Source of the DNA: Lysobacterales bacterium 63-13
GTDB taxonomy: Bacteria; Pseudomonadota; Gammaproteobacteria; Xanthomonadales; Rhodanobacteraceae
Direction of reading: 5' to 3'
Length of the DNA: 64,000 bases
Assembly: GCA_001899855.1 (NCBI GenBank)
Contig: MKWR01000027.1
Coordinates: 1 to 64,000 of the forward strand
Shown piece after piece: positions 55,354 through 63,312 of this stretch (position 1 is the stretch's first letter; every line of letters begins with the position of its first letter). Position numbers and translations under genes: made by a program. The notes under the pieces were generated by a model. The model was not told the DNA's origin. It was given only the letters and a program-made list of their open reading frames with translations, and ran no database searches.

Positions 55354-56253
55354 ATGACCCGAAGCAGCAACGATGCCAGCACCACGCAACGCCGCACGAT
55401 GCACCCGCACCGACGGGTCGGGGCTGGCGAAGTGCCCGCATGCCTGGTCGTGCTGCAGGGCCAGCGGCTCGGGCAGCGCATCAATCTCGGCGATGAGCCG
55501 TTGATCATCGGCCGTGCACCCGAAGCCGGGTTCCAGATCATCGAGCGCAGCGTGTCGCGGGCACATTGCCGGATCACCCGTGATCCCGCCGGCTACCGCA
55601 TCAAGGATCTCGATTCGACCAACAAGACCTTCCTCAACGACCAGCCGATCATCGAGGCCGAACTCAAGGATGGCGACCACATCTCGGTGGGCAGTTGCGT
55701 CCTCAAGTTCATGGATCGCTCCTCGGTCGAGGCGCGCTACCACGAGGAGTTGTACCAGCTGGCGACTGCCGATCCGCTGACCGACCTGTACAACCGACGC
55801 CAGTTCCTGGAGCTGATCGATCGCGAAATCGCCCGTGCGGCAAACTACAAACGTCCACTGACCCTGCTCATCATCGACCTTGATCATTTCAAGTCGATCA
55901 ATGACCAGTTTGGCCATCCCAACGGCGACGTGGTGCTGAAGAAGGTCGCCCTTGCCCTGCGTGGGCACTCGCGCGAGGAGTTCATCGTCGCGCGCATCGG
56001 CGGCGAGGAGTTTGCCATTGTCCTGCCCGAGAACGGCTTGTCCGAAGCAGTCCGTTTCGCGGACGGTTTGCGTTGCGCCATCGGCGAGCTTGAATTCACC
56101 TTCAATGACGAAACGCGCAGGGTCTCGGTCAGCATTGGTGCGGCCTCCTGGTCACCCAACCTGTCCTCGACCGGCGACCTGATGCGCGCCGCCGACGCAC
56201 AGCTCTACCGGGCCAAGCAAGCCGGTCGCAACCGGGTCTGTGCGGACGCCTGA
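55354..56253 (+). CDS. FHA-GGDEF diguanylate cyclase
   Basis: The 299-residue soluble protein has an FHA domain (about residues 40-120, with LIIGRAPEAGF and SVSRAHCRI) that binds phosphothreonine. A C-terminal GGDEF domain follows (about 135-299) with the active-site string ARIGGEEFAIVLPE, so it probably makes cyclic di-GMP. The inhibitory I-site RxxD is replaced by REEF, which suggests it lacks product feedback. GGGGAGC precedes the ATG; an ATG at 55399 is also possible. It has no membrane segment. It is a single gene after glyS. Confidence 0.88.
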   Translation: MTRSSNDASTTQRRTMHPHRRVGAGEVPACLVVLQGQRLGQRINLGDEPLIIGRAPEAGFQIIERSVSRAHCRITRDPAGYRIKDLDSTNKTFLNDQPIIEAELKDGDHISVGSCVLKFMDRSSVEARYHEELYQLATADPLTDLYNRRQFLELIDREIARAANYKRPLTLLIIDLDHFKSINDQFGHPNGDVVLKKVALALRGHSREEFIVARIGGEEFAIVLPENGLSEAVRFADGLRCAIGELEFTFNDETRRVSVSIGAASWSPNLSSTGDLMRAADAQLYRAKQAGRNRVCADA

Positions 56254-56448
56254 ATACGGCCTGCCATGGCCTGTGGCGATTGATTCCCCGGCCGCCTCGC
56301 ATTATTGTGCTCCGCCCCCGCGGGATTCCCTCGAGGATTCCCTCGACCCAAAACCCCACCCCTGCCCATAGTCCGTTCATCCAGCGAGCGCTATGCTCGC
56401 CCAGTGAACTACGATTCATTTCGTTTATCGTCTGTTGAGGATCCTGTC

Positions 56449-57303
56449 ATGATCAAGCTTGTCGCCACCGCGCTGACCGCGCTGGCTGTTCTCGGAGGAT
56501 GCAATTCCTCCAATCAAGACGCCGCCCCGTCCGCCGCCGGCAACAATGGCTCTGCATCCGCCACGCAAACGCAGGCGCAAGCGCCGGTGGCAAACCAGGT
56601 CAGCGGCACCATCAACTTGCGTGAGCCGGCAGTCATCAATCCCGGATCCAAATTGAGCATCCAGCTGGTCGATGTCGCCCAGCAGGAACTGGTGCTTGCG
56701 GAAACTTCCGAAACAGTCAGCACCCAACCCCCCTACTCGTTCAGCTTGCCCATGGATCCGGCGCGGATCGACCATAGCCGTGTCTATGTGGTCAATGTCA
56801 GCCTGATCGATGGCGAGCGCCATTATGTGCAGGCCTTGCAGGCTCCCGTATTGACCGGTGGTGCCGGATCAACCGTCGACATCGTGCTGAATGGCGAAGC
56901 GACGCCGGGCGAAGAGCTCAAGGAAGCATTCAGCAAGCTGAAATCGCACATCGGTGGCATGAAGCGTATCCAGGACTCATTCCTCGATGGTGACCTGTCG
57001 GTGGCCTGGGACGGTTTCGTCGAAGCAGGCAACAAGCTCCGTTTCATGCGCGTCAATTCCGAACTGGGCGACGGCGATACCGCCGTGCGCAGCAACATCG
57101 AATATGCCTTCCTCGATGGCAAGCCGATGGCAATCCTGAAGAAGGGCTCGGTGACGACGCGCGTCGGCTGGGACGCGGAAGGTCAGGTCATCCTCAATGA
57201 AAAAGGCGGCGGCACGGTCAGCGACGAAGAAGCCAAGTCCTACTACAACGACGCGCTCAAGGCCTTTGCCATGGGCGAGCGCAAGCTGCCAAACAAGAAA
57301 TAG
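56449..57303 (+). CDS. YscW/YbaY-type lipoprotein
   Basis: The 284-residue product is a lipoprotein (MIKLVATALTALAVLGGC, with the lipid-bearing Cys18), followed by a Ser/Ala/Gln-rich linker. Next is a domain like YbaY/YscW (SGTINLREPAVINPGSKLSI, LVDVAQQ, PYSFSLPMDPARID), found in proteins that act as chaperones for outer-membrane assemblies. The C-terminal 120 residues are of unknown type. No secretin or injectisome gene is near. It is a single gene with a strong terminator. Confidence 0.8.
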   Translation: MIKLVATALTALAVLGGCNSSNQDAAPSAAGNNGSASATQTQAQAPVANQVSGTINLREPAVINPGSKLSIQLVDVAQQELVLAETSETVSTQPPYSFSLPMDPARIDHSRVYVVNVSLIDGERHYVQALQAPVLTGGAGSTVDIVLNGEATPGEELKEAFSKLKSHIGGMKRIQDSFLDGDLSVAWDGFVEAGNKLRFMRVNSELGDGDTAVRSNIEYAFLDGKPMAILKKGSVTTRVGWDAEGQVILNEKGGGTVSDEEAKSYYNDALKAFAMGERKLPNKK

Positions 57304-57324
57304 TCCTGCCCTGCAGGACAGCAG

Positions 57325-57357
57325 GCGAAAGGCCGGCCATGCCGGCCTTTCGCGTTT
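57325..57357. terminator. Bidirectional terminator between the YscW-type gene and tex
   Basis: GCGAAAGGCCGGC (57325-57337), loop CAT, and GCCGGCCTTTCGC (57341-57353) form a perfect 13-bp stem followed by GTTTT on the plus strand. The minus strand has no comparable T-tract, so the plus-strand gene is its main user. Confidence 0.88.
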
Positions 57358-57381
57358 TGCGGATCACGCTTTCGACATCGA

Positions 57382-59739
57382 TCAGCGCCGCGCCTTGGCG
57401 AAGGCATCGGCAAAGGCATTGCTTGCCGCCGGCTGGCTCGATTGCGCTGGCCGCATTTCGCGCGCCGGCCGCGCCGTCGGCACGGCCTTCCCTCCGGCGT
57501 TGCGGCTTTCACCCGGCTCATCATCAAGGCGCATGCTCAGGGCAATGCGCTTGCGCGGGATATCCACCTCGATGACCTTGACCTTGACGATGTCGCCGGC
57601 CTTGACCACTTCGCGCGGATCCTTGACGAACTTGTTCGACAAGGCCGAAACGTGGACCAGGCCATCCTGATGCACGCCGAGGTCGACGAAGGCGCCAAAG
57701 GCCGCGACATTGCTGATCACGCCTTCGAGAACCATGCCCGGCTTGAGATCACGGAGATCCTCGACGCCTTCGGCAAACGCCGCCGTGCGGAACTCGGGGC
57801 GCGGGTCGCGACCGGGCTTTTCCAGCTCCCTGAGGATATCGCGCACGGTCGGCACGCCAAAGGTGGCATCGGTGAACGCCTGCGGATCCAGCGAACGCAG
57901 GAAGGCGCTGTCGCCGATCAGTGATTTCACCTCGCGGCCACATTGCTTGATGATGCGTTGCACGACGGGATAGGCCTCCGGATGCACGGACGATGCATCA
58001 AGTGGATCATCACCGGCGGCGATGCGCAGGAATCCGGCGCATTGCTCGAAGGCCTTGTCACCGAGGCGCGCCACCTTGAGCAGGGCCTTGCGCGTGCGGA
58101 ATGAACCGTGCTCGTCGCGGTGGCGCACGATGTTCTCGGCCACGCCTGCGCTCAGCCCGGCAACCCGCGCCAGCAGCGGTGCCGAGGCGGTGTTCACGTC
58201 GACGCCGACTGCATTGACGCAATCCTCGACGCGGGCGACCAGGGCATGGGCGAGCTTCACCTGGTTGACGTCATGCTGGTACTGGCCGACGCCAATCGAT
58301 TTTGGATCGATCTTGACCAGTTCGGCCAGCGGATCCTGCAACCGGCGCGCGATCGATACGGCGCCACGCAGCGAGACATCGAGATCGGGGAATTCCCTGG
58401 CCGCGATTTCCGAGGCGGAATAGACCGAGGCACCGGCCTCGCTGACGACAACCTTCGACAACTTCAGATCCCCGTGCTTGCGCATCAGTTCGGCCACGAG
58501 GCGGTCGGTTTCGCGTGACGCGGTGCCATTGCCGATGGCGACCAGGTTGACGCTGTGCTTGCGGCTCAGCGTGGCCAGTTCGGCGATTGACTGGTCCCAG
58601 AGCTTCTTCGGTTCGTGCGGATAGATCACCGAAGTCGCCAGCAATTTCCCGGTGCCATCGACAATGGCCAGCTTGACCCCGGTGCGGATGCCCGGATCGA
58701 GCCCCATCACGGTTTTCGCGCCGGCCGGCGCCGCCATGAGCAGATCCTTGAGGTTGTCGCCAAAGACGCGGATCGCCTCGGCCTCGGCGGCTTCGCGGGC
58801 GCGGCCAAACAAGTCGAGGCCCAGATGCAGATGCAACTTGACGCGCCAGGTCTGCCGCGCGGTATCGAGCAGCCAGCGATCAGCCGGGCGTCCACGATCG
58901 ACAATGTCGAAATGCCTGGCGACGCGACCTTCGGCTTCGGCATGACCGGCAGCCGCTGCCTCGTCCAGCGCCTGCGCCGGATCCTCAACACTTGCCGTCG
59001 TCTTCGCCGGCGTGGTCGGGCGTGGCGCGAGTTCCAGATCAAGCACGCCCTCGTTGCGTGCGCGGAACAAGGCCAGCAGGCGGTGCGAGGGAATCGTGCC
59101 GATGGCCTCGACATGCTGGAAGTAGTCGCGGTACTTGGCGCCGGCCTCTTCCTTGCCGGCGACCACCCTGGCGCGAATGACCGCCTTGGCCGCCAACCAG
59201 TCGCGCAAGGCGCCAACCAGGGCCGGATCTTCCGAGAACGATTCAAGCAGGATCGCCCTCGCGCCATCAAGCGCGGCCTTGACATCGGCGACGCCCTTTT
59301 CGGCATCGACAAAGGCCACTGCCCGCTCTTCCGGAGCTTGCGTCGGATCCTCGTGCAGGGCGAGCGCCAGGGGTTCCAGCCCCGCCTCGCGGGCAATCTG
59401 CGCGCGGGTCCGGCGCTTCGGCTTGTACGGCAGGTAAAGATCTTCCAGTCGCGCCTTGTTGTCGGCGGCGAGAATCTCCGCACGCAAGGCATCGGTCAAC
59501 TTGCCCTGCTCGGCGATGCTTGCGATCACCGCGCTGCGCCGATCCTCGAGTTCGCGCAGGTAGCCGAGGCGCTCCTCGAGCAGGCGCAGCTGCGTGTCAT
59601 CGAGCCCACCGGTGATTTCCTTGCGGTAGCGTGCAATGAACGGCACGGTCGCGCCGCCGTCGATGAGCTCGATCGCTGCACGCACCTGTTCCGGGCGCGC
59701 GGCGACTTCTTCGGCGATTCTCTTTTCGATGCTCGACAT
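57382..59739 (-). CDS. tex: Tex, transcription accessory/RNA-binding protein
   Basis: Tex is an essential or stress-linked nucleic-acid-binding protein that affects transcription and RNA turnover. The 785 residues show the N-terminal Tex region ([14 protein letters not shown]), the YqgF-like RNase fold ([21 protein letters not shown]), a helix-hairpin-helix region ([18 protein letters not shown]) and a C-terminal S1 domain ([20 protein letters not shown]). Length and order are standard. The C-terminal tail is rich in Ala and Pro. It lies 78 bases downstream of mnmG on the same strand. Confidence 0.95.
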   Translation of the reverse strand: MSSIEKRIAEEVAARPEQVRAAIELIDGGATVPFIARYRKEITGGLDDTQLRLLEERLGYLRELEDRRSAVIASIAEQGKLTDALRAEILAADNKARLEDLYLPYKPKRRTRAQIAREAGLEPLALALHEDPTQAPEERAVAFVDAEKGVADVKAALDGARAILLESFSEDPALVGALRDWLAAKAVIRARVVAGKEEAGAKYRDYFQHVEAIGTIPSHRLLALFRARNEGVLDLELAPRPTTPAKTTASVEDPAQALDEAAAAGHAEAEGRVARHFDIVDRGRPADRWLLDTARQTWRVKLHLHLGLDLFGRAREAAEAEAIRVFGDNLKDLLMAAPAGAKTVMGLDPGIRTGVKLAIVDGTGKLLATSVIYPHEPKKLWDQSIAELATLSRKHSVNLVAIGNGTASRETDRLVAELMRKHGDLKLSKVVVSEAGASVYSASEIAAREFPDLDVSLRGAVSIARRLQDPLAELVKIDPKSIGVGQYQHDVNQVKLAHALVARVEDCVNAVGVDVNTASAPLLARVAGLSAGVAENIVRHRDEHGSFRTRKALLKVARLGDKAFEQCAGFLRIAAGDDPLDASSVHPEAYPVVQRIIKQCGREVKSLIGDSAFLRSLDPQAFTDATFGVPTVRDILRELEKPGRDPRPEFRTAAFAEGVEDLRDLKPGMVLEGVISNVAAFGAFVDLGVHQDGLVHVSALSNKFVKDPREVVKAGDIVKVKVIEVDIPRKRIALSMRLDDEPGESRNAGGKAVPTARPAREMRPAQSSQPAASNAFADAFAKARR

Positions 59740-59817
59740 TCTTTCTCGATGGTCCTGCTTGAATGGATGGAAACGCGACGAGCCGCAAGGGCGGCCGATC
59801 GCAACGGAAAAAGCTTG

Positions 59818-61704
59818 TCAGGCGACGCGCGAGTGTCGCTTGAGATGGACCAGCAGCAGCGAGATGGCCGCCGGCGTGACGCCGCTGATGCGCTGCGCCT
59901 GGCCGATCGTCGTCGGCCGCGATGCCTTGAGCTTGATGCGGACTTCGGCGGAGAGGCCGCGCACGCCGTCGTAGTCGAAGCCGTGCGGAATGCCGGTGCC
60001 CTCGTGGCGGCGGCTGCGCTCGATCTCGTCGCGTTGGCGATCGAGATAGCCGGCGTACTTGATCGAGATCTCGACCTGCTCGGCAACCTGCGCATCGGCG
60101 ACCGCCGGGCCGATGCCGTTGATCGAAGTCAGCCGTGTGTAGTCCAGTTCGGGACGGCGCAGCAGGTCATGCACGCTGGCATCGCGGCTGACGCTGACGC
60201 CCAGCGCGCTGTCGATCGCGGCACCCATCGCGTTGCCGGGAGTGACCCAGAGCGCGCGCAGGCGTTCCGTCTCGGCATCAATCGCCTCGCGCTTGCGCAG
60301 CACCCGCTCATGGCGCGTATCGGAAACGCAACCGAGGGCATGGCCAATCCCGCTCAGGCGCAGGTCGGCATTGTCTTCGCGCAGGTGCAGGCGATACTCG
60401 GCACGCGAGGTGAACATGCGGTACGGCTCGATCGTGCCGTTCGTGGTCAGGTCGTCGATCAGCACGCCGATATAGGCTTCATCGCGACGCGGCGTCCATG
60501 CGTCCAGCCCGCGCACGGCACGCGAGGCGTTGAGGCCGGCGATCAGGCCTTGTGCCGCGGCTTCTTCGTAACCGGTCGTGCCATTGATCTGGCCGGCGAA
60601 ATAAAGGCCGTCTATGGCCTTGGTCTCGAGCGAGGGCTTGAGTCCACGCGGATCGAAATAGTCGTACTCGATCGCATAGCCGGGACGGGTGATGTGCGCG
60701 TTCTCGAAACCGCGGATCGAATGCACGAGTTCAAGCTGGACATCGTAGGGCAGCGAGGTCGAGATGCCGTTTGGATAGATTTCAAACGTGTCGAGGCCTT
60801 CCGGCTCGATGAAGATCTGGTGCGAGGACTTGTCGGCGAAGCGCACGACCTTGTCCTCGATCGAGGGGCAATAGCGTGGGCCCGTGCCTTCGATCTGCCC
60901 GCTGTAAAGTGGCGAACGATCGAGGCTGCCACGAATGATTTCATGCGTGCGTTCGCTGGTATGGGTGATCCAGCAACTCAGTTGCCGTGGATGTTCCTCG
61001 CGCGAACCCATGAACGAGAACACCGGCGGTGGATTGTCCCCAGCTTGTTCTTCGAGTCCGGCATAGTCGATGCTGCGCCCGTCGATGCGCGGCGGCGTGC
61101 CGGTCTTCAGGCGATCCACGGCGATCGGCAGCTCGCGCATGCGTTCGGCCAGGCGTTGCGCTGGCGCATCGCCGGCACGTCCGCCGGCATGGGTGGTCAG
61201 GCCAATGTGGATCTTGCCGGCGAGGAAGGTTCCTGCGGTAAGCACGATTGCCGGGGCGTGGAAACGCAATCCCGTCTGCGTCACCACCCCGATCACGCGC
61301 CCACCTTCGACAAGCAGGTCGTCGACCGCCTGCTGGAACAGGCGCAAATTTGGCTGTGCCTCGACCATGGCCCGGATTGCCGCCTTGTACAGCACGCGAT
61401 CGGCCTGGCAACGGGTGGCGCGCACGGCAGGTCCTTTTGACGCGTTGAGGGTGCGCCACTGGATGCCGGCACGATCGGCGGCATGCGCCATGGCCCCGCC
61501 AAGCGCATCGATCTCGCGCACCAGGTGACCCTTGCCGATTCCGCCAATGGCCGGATTGCAGCTCATCTGGCCAATGGTTTCGATGCTGTGGGTGAGCAGC
61601 AAGGTGCGCGCACCACTGCGTGCCGCCGCAAGCGCCGCTTCGGTGCCGGCATGTCCGCCACCGATGACGATGACCTCGAAATTTTGCGTTGAACTGGACG
61701 ACAT
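59818..61704 (-). CDS. mnmG: tRNA uridine-5-carboxymethylaminomethyl enzyme MnmG (GidA)
   Basis: MnmG works with MnmE to modify the wobble uridine of certain tRNAs. The 628 residues have the FAD-binding [20 protein letters not shown], the two family signatures [16 protein letters not shown] and [17 protein letters not shown], and a C-terminal helical domain. The start at 61704 matches the family; the frame is open a further 26 codons upstream. A TAGAAT -10-like box lies near 61740 on the minus strand. Confidence 0.96.
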   Translation of the reverse strand: MSSSSTQNFEVIVIGGGHAGTEAALAAARSGARTLLLTHSIETIGQMSCNPAIGGIGKGHLVREIDALGGAMAHAADRAGIQWRTLNASKGPAVRATRCQADRVLYKAAIRAMVEAQPNLRLFQQAVDDLLVEGGRVIGVVTQTGLRFHAPAIVLTAGTFLAGKIHIGLTTHAGGRAGDAPAQRLAERMRELPIAVDRLKTGTPPRIDGRSIDYAGLEEQAGDNPPPVFSFMGSREEHPRQLSCWITHTSERTHEIIRGSLDRSPLYSGQIEGTGPRYCPSIEDKVVRFADKSSHQIFIEPEGLDTFEIYPNGISTSLPYDVQLELVHSIRGFENAHITRPGYAIEYDYFDPRGLKPSLETKAIDGLYFAGQINGTTGYEEAAAQGLIAGLNASRAVRGLDAWTPRRDEAYIGVLIDDLTTNGTIEPYRMFTSRAEYRLHLREDNADLRLSGIGHALGCVSDTRHERVLRKREAIDAETERLRALWVTPGNAMGAAIDSALGVSVSRDASVHDLLRRPELDYTRLTSINGIGPAVADAQVAEQVEISIKYAGYLDRQRDEIERSRRHEGTGIPHGFDYDGVRGLSAEVRIKLKASRPTTIGQAQRISGVTPAAISLLLVHLKRHSRVA

Positions 61705-61798
61705 GGCTTGGGGAGTCTGCAGCAAGGCGCGTGATTCTAGGGCAACACGGATTGTCTGGCGCGACCGCCATGGGCAAGGCACGTGCCGCGCGCGCAGT

Positions 61799-61814
61799 TG
61801 GCACGGATACTGCT
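61799..61814 (+). promoter_or_regulatory. Sigma-54 (RpoN) promoter candidate P1
   Basis: TGGCACG-GATA-CTGCT has GG at 61800-61801 and GC at 61812-61813, with the obligatory 10-base spacing between them. It matches TGGCACG-N4-TTGCW at all but one position. The predicted start is near 61824-61826, just in front of the first base-paired arm of the hairpin cluster. It shares TTGGCACG and TGCTA with P2 at 62257. Confidence 0.6.
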
Positions 61815-61824
61815 ATATCCAATT

Positions 61825-62080
61825 CGCACTCCCACCGGCGCTAGGCGTATGCGAGCACGCCGAAGGTCGGAATTCAGGGGCTGGCCCCGTGCCGGTGGGA
61901 GGATGCACCTGCGCAAGCAGGCAACTGTTCTGATGATTGCAGGATCCGGCATCGAAAAGGCTGGCACCCGGCGGTCATAGGAACAGGGGGGATCCAAGAG
62001 GACCATATGCCGGGTGCCAGTTTTGACTGGATCACAGGCCCGATCCAGCGATGCCACGTCTGCAAAGGCGTGGCATTCGT
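61825..62080 (+). ncRNA. Candidate structured RNA or leader with several stable hairpins
   Basis: CTCCCACCGGC (61829-61839) pairs with GCCGGTGGGAG (61891-61901) and encloses GGCGT/ACGCC and GGGGC/GCCCC hairpins, giving a three-way junction. CCTGC-GCAA-GCAGG (61908-61921) is a hairpin with a GNRA-type loop. CTGGCACCCGGC (61961-61972) pairs with GCCGGGTGCCAG (62009-62020). ATGCCACG (62051-62058) pairs with CGTGGCAT (62069-62076), followed by a T-rich stretch. The first structure begins at the start predicted for promoter P1. I recognise no RNA family. It might also be the non-coding end of a decayed mobile element. Confidence 0.45.
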
Positions 62081-62111
62081 GTTTTCGGGCGGTGAAGAAC
62101 CTTATCGGTAA
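62007..62111 (+). CDS. Possible 34-residue small protein
   Basis: An ATG at 62007 with AAGAGG six bases upstream opens a 34-codon frame (start MPGASFDWITGPIQ). It contains one CHVC pair and ends GGEEPYR. The ribosome site lies in the loop, and the start codon at the foot of the 3' arm, of the 62009-62020 hairpin. Translation could therefore be sensitive to the fold. It may be chance; there is no second line of evidence. Confidence 0.25.
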   Translation: MPGASFDWITGPIQRCHVCKGVAFVFSGGEEPYR

Positions 62112-62256
62112 CAGCGTTTGACAGACTGTGACCTAAATCGCGGAAAACCCGCAGGCCGCGTAGACCTCAATCATTGCCGGTCATTTTACGACAGGAAACG
62201 TCAACCCATTCGCATGGAAATGGAAGATTCAGGTGAATTTCACGTTTTGACGGGCT
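62112..62256. other. Region upstream of promoter P2, no gene seen
   Basis: This 145-bp stretch is lower in GC than its surroundings. CGTCAA (62199-62204) and TTGACG (62247-62252) are inverted copies that could be part of an activator site, which RpoN promoters need. I cannot assign a specific enhancer-binding protein. Confidence 0.4.
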
Positions 62257-62272
62257 TGGCACGCCCCTTGCT
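62257..62272 (+). promoter_or_regulatory. Sigma-54 (RpoN) promoter P2
   Basis: TGGCACG-CCCC-TTGCT is a full match to the RpoN consensus, with GG at 62258-62259 and GC at 62270-62271. The predicted start is near 62282, about 30 bases before the ATG of the small gene at 62314. Confidence 0.8.
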
Positions 62273-62313
62273 ACCTCTAGAACATCCACCCCATGCCCAA
62301 GGAGTCCACCGCC

Positions 62314-62508
62314 ATGCTCACCTCCGCCACCATGAGTCTGAATCCCCTCTTCCTCCGCCACGACCTGATGATCGAACTCGGTCGCCTGGAAATGGCCATG
62401 CAGGATATGCGCGGCACCGACAGCTACGAACAAACCCCCGTTCAATTGCAGCAACTGGAAAACCGCCGCGCGCGCATCAATGAAGCGCTGAGCCGCCTTC
62501 CGGCCTGA
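62314..62508 (+). CDS. Small helical protein of unknown function, RpoN-driven
   Basis: I do not recognise this 64-residue protein. It begins MLTSATMSLNPLFL and is mostly helical afterwards (HDLMIELGRLEMAMQDMR, then QLQQLENRRARINEALSRL), with heptad-like spacing. It may form a short coiled coil, somewhat like DUF465 or SlyX proteins. AAGGAG lies nine bases before the ATG; an ATG at 62293 lacks a ribosome site. A consensus sigma-54 promoter precedes it and a strong terminator follows, so it is a self-contained, tightly regulated gene. Confidence 0.75.
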   Translation: MLTSATMSLNPLFLRHDLMIELGRLEMAMQDMRGTDSYEQTPVQLQQLENRRARINEALSRLPA

Positions 62509-62543
62509 GATACTTCACCCTGGCGGCATGCCGGGCGGGCAAG

Positions 62544-62571
62544 AAAAAACCGCGCACTGCGCGGTTTTTTT
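62544..62571 (+). terminator. Rho-independent terminator of the RpoN-driven small gene
   Basis: CCGCGC-ACT-GCGCGG (62550-62564) is preceded by six A and followed by seven T residues (62565-62571), so it can work in both directions. It lies about 40 bases after the stop codon. Confidence 0.92.
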
Positions 62572-62622
62572 ATGGCCATGGATGGCCTGTATGCCAGCAA
62601 CGCAGGAGCAGTTGCTGGCGAT
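62565..62622 (+). repeat. Terminator-linked repeat, copy B
   Basis: This starts in the T-tract of the terminator and continues ATGGCCATGGATGGCCTGTA, then the hairpin GCCAGCAAC-(9 nt)-GTTGCTGGC (62593-62619), then GAT. It differs from copy A (21982-22039) at only two of 58 bases, and those two form a pair in the hairpin. The repeat ends six bases short of the stop codon of the convergent lipoprotein gene. Confidence 0.85.
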
Positions 62623-62627
62623 CCGCA

Positions 62628-63242
62628 TCATTGCTTTTGCGGGATCGGTGCCGAGCGCGTCGGTGGCGGCGGGCTGGAAGAACGCATCGGCGCGGAACCC
62701 GACCGGGAAACCGGGGCCGCCGAACGCACCGGTGCGACCGAACGCGCTGGAGCAACCGGCTGTGGCGCAACCATCACGCGCGGAGAAGAAGCCCGCGGCA
62801 TGCCCGCATCGGCATTTACCCTTGGGCCCATGGATGACTGCGGATACGCGGGCTGGGCACGAAACATCGTTGCCGCCTCCGGAGCGTGCACCGTGTCGCG
62901 GCGGATCAACGCACTGCGCGAAGCGCGATCGCGTTCAACGCGCTCGCCGCGCAGGACGCCTGGTTGATCATGCGGCTGCAAAGGCTGCCACCAGATCGGC
63001 CGGTAGCCGTGGCCCCACCAGGAGTACGGATAGCCATAGCCATATCCGCCATAGCCATAACCGAAGCCGCCATTGAAGCCCGCGTAGTGACGGACATGGT
63101 CCGGCGAGTCGATGTAGACATCCGCGGTGGGCGAACCGTAGTAATAGTCGCCACTGCCTTCATGGCCGTAGTAATTGCCGCCAGTCGTCGCGCAGCCGGC
63201 CAGCAGCAACGCGGAAAGCAAGGCCATTGCGTGTCTCTTCAT
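62628..63242 (-). CDS. Tyr/Gly-rich lipoprotein of unknown function
   Basis: The 204-residue product is a lipoprotein (MKRHAMALLSALLLAGC). A Gly/Tyr-rich segment follows (NGGFGYGYGGYGYGYPYSWW, about residues 55-75), then a Pro/Ala/Ser/Arg-rich low-complexity tail with repeats of the APARSVAPVRSAAPV type. GGAGGAA lies just before the ATG at 63242; the frame is open upstream without meaning. It resembles small surface lipoproteins common in xanthomonads. It lies downstream of pepN on the same strand, with a 70-base gap. Confidence 0.8.
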   Translation of the reverse strand: MKRHAMALLSALLLAGCATTGGNYYGHEGSGDYYYGSPTADVYIDSPDHVRHYAGFNGGFGYGYGGYGYGYPYSWWGHGYRPIWWQPLQPHDQPGVLRGERVERDRASRSALIRRDTVHAPEAATMFRAQPAYPQSSMGPRVNADAGMPRASSPRVMVAPQPVAPARSVAPVRSAAPVSRSGSAPMRSSSPPPPTRSAPIPQKQ

Positions 63243-63312
63243 GATTCCTCCAGCTTCTGGCATGGGCACATCTGCCTCCAACATGCACCCGGACACCGGC
63301 AGATTCAAGCGC

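Noticed and set aside
61920-61995. Hammerhead-ribozyme-like order CTGATGA ... GAAA ... GTC with CTGTT/AACAG as a possible stem I
   Set aside because: The bases flanking the core do not pair as stems II and III require (U opposite C and mismatches next to the A15.1-U16.1 pair). The competing 12-bp stem at 61961-62020 is far stronger.
61829-62111. Remnant of an IS110/IS1111-type element with its non-coding bridge RNA
   Set aside because: The string of hairpins reminded me of such ends, but no transposase fragment or target duplication is present and I cannot search, so I kept it only as an alternative to a structured RNA.
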